Notes: generated by a model not told the origin, from the sequence alone. A stretch of 64,000 bases of DNA from Bacteroidales bacterium (GCA_030681475.1 JAUXWT010000057.1:36729-100728); one strand, 5' to 3'. Numbered from the stretch's first letter, positions 18,374 through 29,241 are shown. Numbers and translations are program-made.

Positions 18374-21212
18374 TCCGTTCCAGCATTTCGGCAGGAAGTT
18401 CATCGGTATAATCTGCTTCCGTTAAATCATCGGTATCCTTTCCCCGGCCATATTTAATCTTCAGATTTTCCATTGTTCCCGTAACCATCAAAGGGATACC
18501 TATGATTCCAAATGGACCCAGGCCGATCCTGATCTTTAACTTCAGTTGATTGTCAAAGGAGGAGGTTCCCGACATTTTAACACGGATTCCCTTCACTTTA
18601 AACTTGAACTGTTCCACGGTGACGATATTATTTTTTATTGTGGATTTGATATCGACCTTCGACAGGTCGGGATTGCTCAATTTCTCCTTTTGCATGCTTT
18701 TGCTGATGTCGTTGAAGAGCCTGAGCCCGGAAACTTTGACTTTACTCACCGAAAAGACCCCTCCACCCTCCAGGGAGGGCAATACCGGGAACATTTCACC
18801 ATTAAGCATCCCCTTTACGCTGTAATCAAGCGAAACGATCCCTTCAGCTTTTCCAGCCGAGGGGGCCATTTCACGGATCATGGCAATTTCATTGTAGGCC
18901 CTTTTAATGTCAAAATCCTCTGCTTTAACCTGGAAATCAAAAAAACCCGCGACCGGCGTCACACTGCCGTATGTGGCATCCATACTCACTTTGCAGCCGA
19001 TCAGTTTCAGCGCGGCATTTTTGAGTACCAGGATTCCTTCTTTCAGGCCGATCTCACCGGTCAGCTCCTTGATTTCAAGTCCCTGAAAAGATGTTTTCTT
19101 CACATCGGCATTGAAATCGATATCAAGGTCGCGGGGGATGATGACCACCCCGGTTTCCGTTGTACTCTCTTTAGAATTAATAGTGCCGGTGGAGGCAAAT
19201 GCCATGAATTCATCGACATTGATGTGGTTTGAATTCAGATGGAAATCCCCAACCAGATTACCTTTCCTGGAAATAAAATAACCGATAGTGTTCCTCATAA
19301 AGCCTTTCAGATTGAAATCGGACACTCCATAGGTTGCCAGAAAGTCTTCAAACCAGATCTTTTCCTGGTCAAACCTGAAGTCACCCGTTTTAATGATAAA
19401 AGGCTTCGGGTAGTCATCGGATGTTAACCTGATATCCTTCAATTTCAGCATTCCTCTGTTTCTGAGACGATTATACCTGCCGGAAGTGGCATCGCTTTGT
19501 GTCCCCTTCAACGACAAGTCTGTTTCGATATAGCCTTTAATGTCCAATCCTTTTTGTGAAAACACCTGATACACCTTGCCAAGATCGATCACTCCCTCAG
19601 ACTGTACATCATACCGAAGATCATCAAAATTTTCCAGTTCCGCATTCAATGTGAATGGTTTTCCCTCAAACAGGAAGGTAAGCGGTTTAACCTTTAAAAC
19701 GAGGTCTTTCATAGCGCCGGTATGGTTTTTCACCTCCATGGCCATTTCCATCTTCTCCAGCGGATGCGGATAATATTTGGTTAGCAGTGATCCGTTTTTC
19801 ATACTGATGCTTGCTGTAGTTACCGGGAACATTTTCTTCTCCGGTGCATAATTTCCATTTATTTTCACATCCATGGTAAGGATCCCGGCAAGCGAAATAC
19901 TCTCCATGGGCACGACTTGCTTTAATTCAGCCAGGTCGCAACTTCCGGTCAGGTTGGCCTCAATGGGAAAATCTATCAGGTTCTTCATCCTGAAAAATCC
20001 TTCAATCTTATTTTTCAGGAAAGTAGCCTGCAGGTTCTCCAGTTGAAGGTTGATATTACGATAGTTGTTATCGGGGCAGGAGGCATTCAGCAGCAAATTA
20101 ATATTGTCGAGTGAATGTGGCAGGTTGACATATTTCAGATAACCGCCGGTCAGTTTTGTCATCAGGTTGAACCTGGGGATACTCACGATAACCGTATCCG
20201 GTTCGTTGCGAATGCCTTTTGTGACCGGTTTTGTAATATAATAACCATCGGCGGTGAGGTTCAGTTCATAAATCCCTTTTACACCCACAGTTTTCACATC
20301 GAAAGCCTTAGCCCATTTTGCCAGGTCAACACTGGCATTGACCTTTGCAAATATCCACATCGTTTCCGATTGCCTGATTTTGAACCTGGCGCTTAGAAAC
20401 TCTTTTTCCATGACCGATAAAAAGTTCAGGTTGACCTGATAACCATTTTTTTCAAAGTCGAATTTTCCGTGAAACTGCAAAGGAATGTCCTTGATCTTCA
20501 AATCGTTCTTTTCAAAATTCACAGACAGGTTCCTGGTATTGACTTTGGTTGACAATTTCGCGGTAACCGGTTTTGCATCAATATATTTCCGATGATCGTA
20601 GATCAGATCAAGGGAGTCGATTTCCACGTTTGATTTAATATTGAAAAAGTCGCCGGTAAGGCTGCTTTTACCTGAGTAGTTGAGTCCGTTGAGGACAATC
20701 CGCACCGGAATCGATTGATCGGCATAAACCACCTTGCAATTGCGAAATATGATGTGTTCAATATTCAGTTCGGCTCCGGCTGAGGCTGTCGTGTCGTTTT
20801 GCGCGGAAATGGTGTCTTTTGGCTGATAAACGTCATAATTGGCTGCTCCCTGGTTATTATACAAGATGTTAATCTTTGCCTTGTCAAAATAGATCCGGGT
20901 GATCAGGATCGTTTTACCAAACAAGCTTTTCACATTCACGCCAAAGGCAATCTCCTTCGCACTGATGAGGGTATCCTGACTGAAAGGAGCAGATGATCGA
21001 AGGGAAAAATCGGTGAGGGTAAGGCTAAGATTCGGAAAATGTTTAAAGAAGGAGAGGTTCATATCGGTGAAATTCAACTCGCTTTTAAGGGTACGGTTGG
21101 CCAGGTTTTTCACCTCCTGTTTGATTCTGTCCTGGAACAGGAAAGGTACGAGGATGAGGATCAATAGAATTGTAATGAGGATGACTCCAGCAATTTTAAG
21201 GGCTTTTTTCAT
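18339..21212 (-). CDS. AsmA family protein
   Basis: 957 aa; N-terminal TM then DRIKQEVKNLANRTLKSELNFTDMNLSFFKHFPNLSLTLTDFSL, AsmA-type C-terminal domain. Confidence 0.85.
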   Translation of the reverse strand: MKKALKIAGVILITILLILILVPFLFQDRIKQEVKNLANRTLKSELNFTDMNLSFFKHFPNLSLTLTDFSLRSSAPFSQDTLISAKEIAFGVNVKSLFGKTILITRIYFDKAKINILYNNQGAANYDVYQPKDTISAQNDTTASAGAELNIEHIIFRNCKVVYADQSIPVRIVLNGLNYSGKSSLTGDFFNIKSNVEIDSLDLIYDHRKYIDAKPVTAKLSTKVNTRNLSVNFEKNDLKIKDIPLQFHGKFDFEKNGYQVNLNFLSVMEKEFLSARFKIRQSETMWIFAKVNASVDLAKWAKAFDVKTVGVKGIYELNLTADGYYITKPVTKGIRNEPDTVIVSIPRFNLMTKLTGGYLKYVNLPHSLDNINLLLNASCPDNNYRNINLQLENLQATFLKNKIEGFFRMKNLIDFPIEANLTGSCDLAELKQVVPMESISLAGILTMDVKINGNYAPEKKMFPVTTASISMKNGSLLTKYYPHPLEKMEMAMEVKNHTGAMKDLVLKVKPLTFLFEGKPFTLNAELENFDDLRYDVQSEGVIDLGKVYQVFSQKGLDIKGYIETDLSLKGTQSDATSGRYNRLRNRGMLKLKDIRLTSDDYPKPFIIKTGDFRFDQEKIWFEDFLATYGVSDFNLKGFMRNTIGYFISRKGNLVGDFHLNSNHINVDEFMAFASTGTINSKESTTETGVVIIPRDLDIDFNADVKKTSFQGLEIKELTGEIGLKEGILVLKNAALKLIGCKVSMDATYGSVTPVAGFFDFQVKAEDFDIKRAYNEIAMIREMAPSAGKAEGIVSLDYSVKGMLNGEMFPVLPSLEGGGVFSVSKVKVSGLRLFNDISKSMQKEKLSNPDLSKVDIKSTIKNNIVTVEQFKFKVKGIRVKMSGTSSFDNQLKLKIRIGLGPFGIIGIPLMVTGTMENLKIKYGRGKDTDDLTEADYTDELPAEMLERIKNAKDDDSED

Positions 21213-21235
21213 GGTAAATAAATTCTGAATATATT

Positions 21236-21946
21236 CTAGAATCGTCTTTCAACCAGTTCCTTAAGCTTTTTAAATGCATTTGAACCGGTATTCCAGAAAT
21301 TTTTCTTGAGCATGAGGTCGAGGAAATCGGCGGCCTGATCGATTGTTTTAAAACCATTCAGGGTTTCAATCGTTTCGTTGTATTCGCGCAGGTTGCCATC
21401 GAAAAGTTCATTGATGAACATAAATTTTTCATTGATGCTGATGGCGGCTTTCAGGTTTTCGATTCGTTCGGCCGGTATTTTCGGGCCAAATGTTTTCTCA
21501 CGGGCCTCTTTAAGTTTTATGCTGAATGCCGGTTCTTCAGACGCAAAAAGGTCAATTTCAGGAGAATTTACTGACTTTTTAGAGGCAACCACTTTTTCGA
21601 GATGAACAGGAGCAGGTCCGGTAGGCTTTACCTGTGCCTGAACAGGTTTTTGCGGTTCAATAACGGTATCAACAGGAGTTTCTGGTTCAGAAACGGGGGA
21701 TACAGGCGCGGGACGAGTTGTTTCGGGCACAGAATCACCGGATTTTTTCTTTTTCTCAGGAAAAGCCATTGGGTCATTCAACCGTTGCAGTAGGTGCATA
21801 TTCTCATAAAACTTTCGCACATTCTCCATCAGGATATCAAATTCAATCTGTGGGATTTTTTCACTATGGCGGTAGATGGCCTCATATTGTTCGTTGATCG
21901 CCTCAAGCAGCCAGTTAATCTCATCCTTTATGATCTTGGTGTTCAT
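21236..21946 (-). CDS. Conserved hypothetical protein (Bacteroidota)
   Basis: 236 aa; helical N-term, Pro-rich linker, C-terminal FINELFDGNLREYNETIETLNGF domain. Confidence 0.7.
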   Translation of the reverse strand: MNTKIIKDEINWLLEAINEQYEAIYRHSEKIPQIEFDILMENVRKFYENMHLLQRLNDPMAFPEKKKKSGDSVPETTRPAPVSPVSEPETPVDTVIEPQKPVQAQVKPTGPAPVHLEKVVASKKSVNSPEIDLFASEEPAFSIKLKEAREKTFGPKIPAERIENLKAAISINEKFMFINELFDGNLREYNETIETLNGFKTIDQAADFLDLMLKKNFWNTGSNAFKKLKELVERRF

Positions 21947-22014
21947 GATATAATCTGGAAATAGTTACTTTTGTGAAAAATAAACTATAAAAATACAAAA
22001 TATTCACCTCCTGA

Positions 22015-22590
22015 ATGCAGATAGAAAAAAATAATCCAATAAATCGCCTTGGCTGGATCGAGGTGATCTGCGGATCGATGTTTTCGGGTAAAACTGAAGA
22101 ATTGATCCGGAGGCTGAAACGGGCAAAGATCGCCCGACAGAAGGTTGAGATTTTTAAACCGGAGATTGATAAACGATATGATGATATCAATGTAGTTTCT
22201 CATGATGAAAATGCCATCATGTCGACACCGGTGCAATCGGCTTCGCAGATCCTGTTGCTGACCAACGATGTAAATGTCGTAGGCATCGATGAAGCTCAAT
22301 TTTTCGACAATGAATTGCCGTCTGTTTGCAATAAGCTTGCCAACAGCGGAATCCGCGTGATCGTGGCAGGCCTCGACATGGATTATCTTGGAAAGCCATT
22401 TGGCCCGATGCCAAGCCTGATCGCGATTTCCGAAGATGTCACCAAGGTCCATGCTGTATGCATGAGTTGCGGCGACCTGGCACACTATACACACCGGATG
22501 GTAAAAGATGATCATTTGGTGATGCTGGGGGAGATGGATTCTTATCAACCGCTATGCCGGAGGTGTTATGTTGAAAACACAACAATTTGA
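22015..22590 (+). CDS. tdk: Thymidine kinase
   Basis: [21 protein letters not shown] (P-loop), [28 protein letters not shown], Zn cysteines. Confidence 0.95.
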   Translation: MQIEKNNPINRLGWIEVICGSMFSGKTEELIRRLKRAKIARQKVEIFKPEIDKRYDDINVVSHDENAIMSTPVQSASQILLLTNDVNVVGIDEAQFFDNELPSVCNKLANSGIRVIVAGLDMDYLGKPFGPMPSLIAISEDVTKVHAVCMSCGDLAHYTHRMVKDDHLVMLGEMDSYQPLCRRCYVENTTI

Positions 22591-22678
22591 AGATTCGTGA
22601 ATTTGAAGATTTGAAAATTTCAGGACTACCTATTTTTTATCAATCCCTCACGACTACAAAGCATCACATATTTTTTTG

Positions 22679-22686
22679 TATTTTTG
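22679..22686 (+). promoter_or_regulatory. Bacteroidota -7 box TATTTTTG upstream of peptidylprolyl isomerase
   Basis: TAnnTTTG match 22 nt before ATG. Confidence 0.45.
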
Positions 22687-22707
22687 CCCCTCTAAAATCT
22701 TAAAACC

Positions 22708-23292
22708 ATGAAAAAATTCATCTTCGCCGTTCTGGCAATAATTTTTATGTTTAATCTAACATCAATGTCTCAAACTAAATCCGACAAGAAAGTGGTAAAA
22801 TTTTTAATTCACACCGATTATGGCGACATGAAGGGCATCCTCTACAATGAAACGCCTCAGCATCGCGACAACTTTGTAAAATTAGTAAAATCAGGATTTT
22901 ATGACGGTACATTATTTCACCGGGTTATCAGCGATTTTATGATTCAGGGGGGCGATCCCGACTCAAAAACTGCCAAGCCAGGTCAACCGCTGGGCATGGG
23001 CGGCCCCGGTTATACAATTCCTGCCGAGATGAACCCACAGATCAAGCATAAAAGGGGAGCCCTTGCGGCAGCCAGAACCGGCGGTCCTTCTAATCCGCAG
23101 AAAGCTTCGTCGGGTTCCCAGTTCTACATTGTACACCCTGAAAAAGGAGCTCATTTTCTTGATAACGAATACTCCATTTTCGGCGAAATTACAGACGGTT
23201 TGGCTGTCATTGATAAAATTGCTGCCGTTGAAAAAGATAAGTCTGACCGTCCGGTGAAGGATGTGAAGATGACGGTTAAGATTGTGGAATGA
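22708..23292 (+). CDS. Cyclophilin-type peptidylprolyl isomerase, secreted
   Basis: signal peptide; FHRVISDFMIQGGDPDS..., MANxxxx-like GSQFYIVHPE. Confidence 0.93.
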   Translation: MKKFIFAVLAIIFMFNLTSMSQTKSDKKVVKFLIHTDYGDMKGILYNETPQHRDNFVKLVKSGFYDGTLFHRVISDFMIQGGDPDSKTAKPGQPLGMGGPGYTIPAEMNPQIKHKRGALAAARTGGPSNPQKASSGSQFYIVHPEKGAHFLDNEYSIFGEITDGLAVIDKIAAVEKDKSDRPVKDVKMTVKIVE

Positions 23293-23307
23293 TATTCGTG
23301 ACGCGTA

Positions 23308-24363
23308 ATGCGTGACAAGTTGGAAGAGCAAATTAGGATGAAAGAAAGGATTGAACAGTTAGTTTCTGAAATTGATTCACTTAAAGCGGCCAGTTTGGAA
23401 GAAGTTGAGCAGCTTCGCCTGAAGTATCTCAGTAAGAAAGGGATGGTTTCAGTGTTGTTCGATGATTTTAAAAGTGTGCCGGCAGAGATGAAGCGTGATG
23501 TCGGGCAACTGCTTAACGACCTTAAAACCAGGGCTAATCAGCGGATTGACTCTTTAAAATCAAGTTTTGACAGGGGTGAATCTGTTTCGAAGGTGAACCT
23601 TGACCTGACCAGGCCTGCCGGCCACATTCAACCCGGTTCCCGACATCCCTTATCGGTTGTCAGAAACCGGATCATTAAAATTTTCGACAGGATTGGGTTT
23701 ACGGTCGCCGAAGGGCCTGAAATTGAAGATGACCTGCACAATTTTTCGGCGCTTAATTTCACGCCCGATCATCCGGCGAGGGATATGCAGGATACCTTTT
23801 TCATTGCGACCAATCCCGACATTCTGCTCCGTACGCATACTTCTTCGGTTCAGATCCGGACCATGGAAACCACCAACCCGCCCATCCGGATGATTTTTCC
23901 AGGGCGTGTATTCAGAAACGAGGCTATTTCGGCACGTGCTCACTGTATCTTTCACCAGGTTGAAGGGCTTTACATCAACAAGGATGTCTCCTTTGCAGAT
24001 CTGAAGCAGACGCTGATGTATTTTGCCAAGGAGATGTTTGGAGAGGATACTGAGATCAGGTTAAGACCTTCCTATTTTCCGTTCACTGAACCCTCGGGCG
24101 AAATGGATGTGAGTTGCAATATCTGTGGTGGTACCGGTTGCAATATCTGTAAATACACAGGATGGGTTGAAATCCTTGGTTGTGGCATGGTTGACCCCAA
24201 TACACTCGAACATTGCGGCATCGACCCCCAGGTTTACACCGGTTTTGCCTTTGGGATGGGCATCGAAAGGATCACCATGCTAAAGTACCAGGTAAAGGAC
24301 CTCCGGTTATTTTTTGAGAATGACGTGAGGTTTTTGAGGCAATTTACAGGTTATTCCGTCTAA
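23308..24363 (+). CDS. pheS: Phenylalanine--tRNA ligase subunit alpha
   Basis: RHPLSVVRNRIIKIFDRIGFTVAEGPEIEDDLHNFSALNFTPDHPARDMQDTFF, class II aaRS motifs. Confidence 0.97.
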   Translation: MRDKLEEQIRMKERIEQLVSEIDSLKAASLEEVEQLRLKYLSKKGMVSVLFDDFKSVPAEMKRDVGQLLNDLKTRANQRIDSLKSSFDRGESVSKVNLDLTRPAGHIQPGSRHPLSVVRNRIIKIFDRIGFTVAEGPEIEDDLHNFSALNFTPDHPARDMQDTFFIATNPDILLRTHTSSVQIRTMETTNPPIRMIFPGRVFRNEAISARAHCIFHQVEGLYINKDVSFADLKQTLMYFAKEMFGEDTEIRLRPSYFPFTEPSGEMDVSCNICGGTGCNICKYTGWVEILGCGMVDPNTLEHCGIDPQVYTGFAFGMGIERITMLKYQVKDLRLFFENDVRFLRQFTGYSV

Positions 24364-25993
24364 ATAATTTTACCAGTAACCAGAATCCGAACAGTCCTGC
24401 CACGCAGAATACGATGGCCCCAATCCACCGCGTTTGATCCCATTGTGAAATAATTGATGCGCCGATGATCAAAGCCGCCAATACAATTGCGATCGAGACC
24501 CGCGTACTTGCAACGTCAAGGTGTTCAGAAAGGGGTTCAAGGCCTTTGACTTCTATCTGGGTTTTAAACCGGCCTTCTTTGATTTTATATATTATCTCAT
24601 TCAGGTCGGCAGGGAGTTCTTTCAGCAGTTTGTAATATTCTTTCAGCGAGCCGAAAATCTCTTTTGCAAATTGTTTCGGGCTATATTGCTGTGCAATGAG
24701 TTCAACTGCATAGGGTTGCATTTCGTGGGCAAAATCAATCTTTGGGTACAGCACAACTGCTACCCGTTCAATAGCCATCAGAGATTTCACTAAAAGGTAT
24801 ATCCCTGGAGGAATCCGCAGACCAAATTGTATTAGTATTTCCACTGATTCATTCATCACCTTACCAAAATCCATATCTTCGATGCTAAGGTGCTTGTAAT
24901 GAGCCAGCAAGTCGCCGATTTGATATTCCAGCTCTTTGAATTGTGCGAAACTGCGTTTTCCTGATGCGATCATTAACGCTTCAGCCATGACATAAGGGTC
25001 GCGGTCGATATATCCAATTACATATTTACCAAGGAAATGAAGTTGTTCCTTCCTGAGCGTACCCATCATCCCGAAGTCAATAAAGGAGATGATTTCACCA
25101 TCCATTACAAAGATATTCCCGGGATGAGGGTCGGCATGAAAAAAGCCATGGGTAAAAATCTGGTCAAAAACAAGTCGCATCGCCTTGCGGGCAATCTCTT
25201 TGAGGTCATGACCCGATTTCAGTAAATTATCAAGATCGCTGACTTTAGTGCCCTTTATAAACTCTTCTACCAGTATTTTACCTGTAGTATATTGCGGATA
25301 GACTTTGGGCACCTTGATTTCGGGATTGTCTTTAAAACAGATGTGGAAACGGGCGATGTTTGAGGCTTCATGATGAAAATCGAGCTCCTTTTTTATGGTT
25401 TTCCCAAATTCCTTTACCACCCCCTTAAGATTGATCGCCTCCATTTCAGGATTATTCCGTTGCATCCGGTTTGCAAAGATATTCATCAGGTTCAGGTCGA
25501 GTTGGATCTTTTGATCGATACCCGGCCGCTGAATTTTAATGCATACCTCTTCCCCGTTGAGCAACACTGCCCGGTAAGCCTGTGCGATTGACGCGGAGGC
25601 AATCCTTACAGGATCAAATTCGCGGAAAATTTCCCCCACCGGTCTACCCAGTTCCTTTTCAATCTCTTGAAGGGCTATATCATCAGGCATGGGTTTTGCC
25701 TCATCCTGCAATATTCTAAATTGTGCTCTTAGCTCTTCGGGGACAATATCCGGACGGTCGGCAAGGATTTGTCCGAATTTAATAAAGGTTGGCCCCAACT
25801 CTTCCAATGCCATCCGGATGCGTTCCCATTGGTTATAGCGTTCAATGCGTGCCAGTCTTTTTTTCGAAATGAAAAATTTTCCCAGCCCTGAATTTGTGAC
25901 CCATTCGCTGAGGCCATACTTGACAACTATTCCAATGATTTCGCGCGCCCGACCCAACTCATGGACGGCTAATCCGATCCTTCTTAGTTTCAC
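24344..25993 (-). CDS. ABC1/AarF/UbiB family kinase-like protein
   Basis: LGPTFIKFGQILADRPDIVPEELR, FHADPHPGNIFVMDGEIISFIDFGMMG. Confidence 0.93.
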   Translation of the reverse strand: MKLRRIGLAVHELGRAREIIGIVVKYGLSEWVTNSGLGKFFISKKRLARIERYNQWERIRMALEELGPTFIKFGQILADRPDIVPEELRAQFRILQDEAKPMPDDIALQEIEKELGRPVGEIFREFDPVRIASASIAQAYRAVLLNGEEVCIKIQRPGIDQKIQLDLNLMNIFANRMQRNNPEMEAINLKGVVKEFGKTIKKELDFHHEASNIARFHICFKDNPEIKVPKVYPQYTTGKILVEEFIKGTKVSDLDNLLKSGHDLKEIARKAMRLVFDQIFTHGFFHADPHPGNIFVMDGEIISFIDFGMMGTLRKEQLHFLGKYVIGYIDRDPYVMAEALMIASGKRSFAQFKELEYQIGDLLAHYKHLSIEDMDFGKVMNESVEILIQFGLRIPPGIYLLVKSLMAIERVAVVLYPKIDFAHEMQPYAVELIAQQYSPKQFAKEIFGSLKEYYKLLKELPADLNEIIYKIKEGRFKTQIEVKGLEPLSEHLDVASTRVSIAIVLAALIIGASIISQWDQTRWIGAIVFCVAGLFGFWLLVKLFRRNNL

Positions 25994-26022
25994 TTCAATG
26001 AAATTAAGTACCTGATTTGCTA

Positions 26023-26376
26023 TTATTTAGCTTTTGTAACCGGTCCTTTGGCCACTTTAGGCCCTGGTTTTGCTTTCACTGTGGCTTTTTTACCCGTTTC
26101 CAGTTTCTTGATCCGGATCTCCAGTTTTTTCAAATCATCCTGCGACGGGATGTTCATCTTTTTCAGGCTTTTTTGAATCAGCCCTTGCAAATCATTTTCC
26201 ACTGTCTTTTTAGCTTCCTCTGATTTCGTTAACAGATACTCATAGAGTTTTGTTGCTTCCTCCTTGGTGAGTTTGTTTTCTTTGGCAAGATCTTTTGCTG
26301 CCTTGGCAAGTTTTTCTGCATTCATGAACGCAATATCCAGGCCTTTGTCAATTGTTTTTTTTAAATCTTCAAACAT
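26023..26376 (-). CDS. Phasin-like small helical protein
   Basis: 117 aa, KKTIDKGLDIAFMNAEKLAKAAKDLAKENKLTKEEA...LEIRIKKLE with Lys/Ala/Pro tail. Confidence 0.6.
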   Translation of the reverse strand: MFEDLKKTIDKGLDIAFMNAEKLAKAAKDLAKENKLTKEEATKLYEYLLTKSEEAKKTVENDLQGLIQKSLKKMNIPSQDDLKKLEIRIKKLETGKKATVKAKPGPKVAKGPVTKAK

Positions 26377-26387
26377 AATCGTTCCTC

Positions 26388-26858
26388 CTATTTTTTTAAT
26401 GGTGAATATTTGATTTTCGTCTCCATTTTGATATTCATCAGATGGAGTTCAAGATCGGAAAGTATTAATTGATAATTTTTTATTGTTTCAAAACGTACCT
26501 CAAATGCAGTCAGAACATGTTGAATACCCCTTATTTTTTCCAGCAACCGTTCTTTTTGTGCTTTTTTAAACGGACCCTCGACGAGTAACAGGAAATCGGT
26601 TTGTTTAAGATCCGGCAATAAAATTGCTTCCTGGCCGCGGTTTCCTAATAAATAATAGGCATTGAAACGATCTTCATCACGACAATAATAAAAAGAATAG
26701 CCGCAGAAATCCTCCATTTTAACCAACTCCAGGCCAAGTCTGATATTAAGCAGATATGAGAGCCTGAAATCTTTTAAGTGGCAGGATATGCCAAAAAGTG
26801 TGAAAAGATTTGGTTCTGACCTACTGTCCAGAAATATTTTTTTAGCCATGAGCGGCAC
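26388..26858 (-). CDS. IPExxxVDY-family-like protein (Bacteroidota)
   Basis: 156 aa; position next to rnc/fabF/acpP and FTLFGISCHLKDFRLSYLLN context match that family. Confidence 0.6.
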   Translation of the reverse strand: MPLMAKKIFLDSRSEPNLFTLFGISCHLKDFRLSYLLNIRLGLELVKMEDFCGYSFYYCRDEDRFNAYYLLGNRGQEAILLPDLKQTDFLLLVEGPFKKAQKERLLEKIRGIQHVLTAFEVRFETIKNYQLILSDLELHLMNIKMETKIKYSPLKK

Positions 26859-26893
26859 TTTATAAATTCATAACAAAGGTAACCATTCTCACG

Positions 26894-27640
26894 TTAAAGG
26901 TCAATACTTTCGTAATTTATTTTTTGCCAGGATTTTTCGGCTGCATTTTGTTCAGCTCCTTTTATCGAGTAATCCTGGCCGCGGGCGATGGCTTCCCCGT
27001 CGACAATTAGTTCAACAATGTACTGTTTTTTATACCCTGACCCAATCTCCTGGAGTACTACGAATTGGATCTGTTTCTTTTCGCGCTGGCTCCATTCGAT
27101 AATTTTACTTTTGAAATTCATCTCCTGGTTCATCAGGTCATTCATGTCAAAATAGCGGCCAATTATCCTGTCGAGGATTGTTTTACGGGTAAAATCAAAC
27201 CCCTTATCGAGATACATGGCGCCGATAAGCGCTTCAAATGCATCACCTTTGCTTGACCTGAAAGATCCCGATGATGGATTATCAAGCTGGATAAGTTGGT
27301 CGATCCCCATTTTTTGAGCAAGTTTATTCAGCATGACCCTGCTAACGATCTTCGATCGCATTTCGGTCAGAAAACCTTCATCTTTGGTTGGGAAAATTCT
27401 AAAAAGATAATCGGCGGCTACTGCATCAAGGATGGCGTCACCAAGATACTCCAGGCGTTCATTGTTTATCCTGATGCCATTGTTGGTCTCCTGGGTTGCA
27501 GATTTATGTAAAAAGGCCAGATGATACAAATTAATATTCCCGGGTTTGTACCCGAGAATACCCTTTATCGCTTGTTTAAGATGTTTATCGGATGAAAACT
27601 CAGCACCAGCCGGTTTATACGGTCTGAACCTCAAGGTCAA
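26894..27640 (-). CDS. rnc: Ribonuclease III
   Basis: NNERLEYLGDAILDAVAADYLF signature, C-terminal dsRBD. Confidence 0.96.
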   Translation of the reverse strand: MTLRFRPYKPAGAEFSSDKHLKQAIKGILGYKPGNINLYHLAFLHKSATQETNNGIRINNERLEYLGDAILDAVAADYLFRIFPTKDEGFLTEMRSKIVSRVMLNKLAQKMGIDQLIQLDNPSSGSFRSSKGDAFEALIGAMYLDKGFDFTRKTILDRIIGRYFDMNDLMNQEMNFKSKIIEWSQREKKQIQFVVLQEIGSGYKKQYIVELIVDGEAIARGQDYSIKGAEQNAAEKSWQKINYESIDL

Positions 27641-28891
27641 CTATTCCTTATATTTTGTAAAGATTACAGTGGCGTTGTGTCCTCCGAAACCAAAGGTATT
27701 GCTCAACCCGTAATTGATCACCCGTTTTTGGGCTTTGTTGAATGTAAAATTCAAAGGGGCGATTTCCGGATCATCGGTAAAGTGGTTTATGGTCGGTGGA
27801 ATTATATCATTCACTACCGCCAGTAGCGTAGCGATCGATTCAACTGCTCCTGCCGCACCGAGCAGATGGCCGGTCATTGACTTGGTCGAGTTGATATTTA
27901 TCTTATAAACATGATCGCCAAACAAGCTAACAATTGCTTTAGGTTCGGCAATATCGCCTGCCGGAGTGGCGGTACCATGCGTATTGATATGGTCAATTTC
28001 CTCCTTTTGGATTCCGGCATCTGCTAAAGCTGTGCGCATCGATAAAATGGCGCCCAGTCCTTCGGGATGTGGCGCTGTAATATGGTAAGCATCAGCAGAT
28101 AATCCGCCACCAACGACCTCACCATAGATTTTTGCCCCGCGTGCCAGGGCATGTTCCAGCGCTTCAAAGATCATGGCGCCGGCTCCTTCACCCATCACAA
28201 AACCATCCCGGTCTTTGTCAAAGGGACGGGAAGCAGTGGCAGGATCATCGTTCCTCACTGATAAGGCATGCATGGCGTTGAACCCACCCAAACCAACAGG
28301 GGTGATTGCTGCTTCGGACCCGCCTGCAACGAACACGTCAGCTTTTCCGAGACGAATATAGTTGAAGGCATCAACCAACGCGTTGGCTGAAGAAGCGCAA
28401 GCTGAAACAGTAGCAAAATTGGGCCCGTGAAAACCATATTTCATCGAAATATGCCCTGCCGTAATGTCGGAGATCATTTTCGGGATGAAGAACGGGTTAA
28501 AGCGAGGTGTTCCGTCACCAACCGCAAACGCTGTAACTTCCGCGGCAAAGGTTTCAAGTCCGCCAATTCCGGAAGCCCAAATGACCCCTACCCGGTCGAG
28601 GTCAAGTGTGGACATGTCAAAGCCGGCATCCACAACTGCCTGGTCGGCACATACAATTCCGTATTGCGAACAGCGGTCAAATTTCCTGACCTCCTTACGG
28701 TCAAAGAAATCTTCCGCATTGAAGTTCTTCAATTCGCAGGCAAACCTGGTTTTGAATTTGGAAACATCAAAACGGGTGATAGGTCCAGCGCCACTTACAC
28801 CCCCAATCAGGTTATTCCAGTATTCATCAATGGAATTTCCAATGGGTGTAAGCGCTCCAAGACCAGTTACTACAACTCGCCTTAATTCCAC
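27641..28891 (-). CDS. fabF: Beta-ketoacyl-ACP synthase II
   Basis: RRVVVTGLGALTPIGN, ATVSACASSANAL, THGTATPAGD. Confidence 0.97.
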   Translation of the reverse strand: MELRRVVVTGLGALTPIGNSIDEYWNNLIGGVSGAGPITRFDVSKFKTRFACELKNFNAEDFFDRKEVRKFDRCSQYGIVCADQAVVDAGFDMSTLDLDRVGVIWASGIGGLETFAAEVTAFAVGDGTPRFNPFFIPKMISDITAGHISMKYGFHGPNFATVSACASSANALVDAFNYIRLGKADVFVAGGSEAAITPVGLGGFNAMHALSVRNDDPATASRPFDKDRDGFVMGEGAGAMIFEALEHALARGAKIYGEVVGGGLSADAYHITAPHPEGLGAILSMRTALADAGIQKEEIDHINTHGTATPAGDIAEPKAIVSLFGDHVYKININSTKSMTGHLLGAAGAVESIATLLAVVNDIIPPTINHFTDDPEIAPLNFTFNKAQKRVINYGLSNTFGFGGHNATVIFTKYKE

Positions 28892-28923
28892 GTGTTACAT
28901 TTTTAGGTTCATTGGTTAATGGA

Positions 28924-28946
28924 TAACCCCGCAATACGCGGGGTTA
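28924..28946. terminator. Perfect 9-bp-stem hairpin TAACCCCGC-AATAC-GCGGGGTTA between acpP and fabF
   Basis: Exact inverted repeat in the intergenic gap; could be terminator or processing hairpin. Confidence 0.5.
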
Positions 28947-29004
28947 AATTTCAGTAATTCATTCCGGGAAAAACATCCAAAAGGTTTTGCCAATGCAGGC
29001 AGGT

Positions 29005-29241
29005 TTATTTGGTGTTGTTCTCGATATAGGTAATGGCTTCTCCAACTGTGCCGATCTTTTCAGCCTGATCATCAGGGATGGCAATATCGAATTCTTTTTC
29101 GAATTCCATGATCAGTTCCACCGTGTCAAGGGAGTCAGCACCAAGGTCATTGGTGAAGCTAGCTTCAATAGTAACTTCACTTTCATCAACGCCAAGCTTA
29201 TCAACGATGATAGCTTTTACTTTTGCTGCAATGTCAGACAT
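29005..29241 (-). CDS. acpP: Acyl carrier protein
   Basis: [51 protein letters not shown]; start revised to 29241. Confidence 0.97.
   Translation of the reverse strand: MSDIAAKVKAIIVDKLGVDESEVTIEASFTNDLGADSLDTVELIMEFEKEFDIAIPDDQAEKIGTVGEAITYIENNTK

Noticed and set aside
18546-19232. 228 aa plus-strand ORF
   Set aside because: Antisense to the convincing AsmA ORF; composition looks like a reverse-frame artefact.
28427-28919. ORFs of ~150 aa antisense to fabF
   Set aside because: Overlap a highly conserved gene; spurious.
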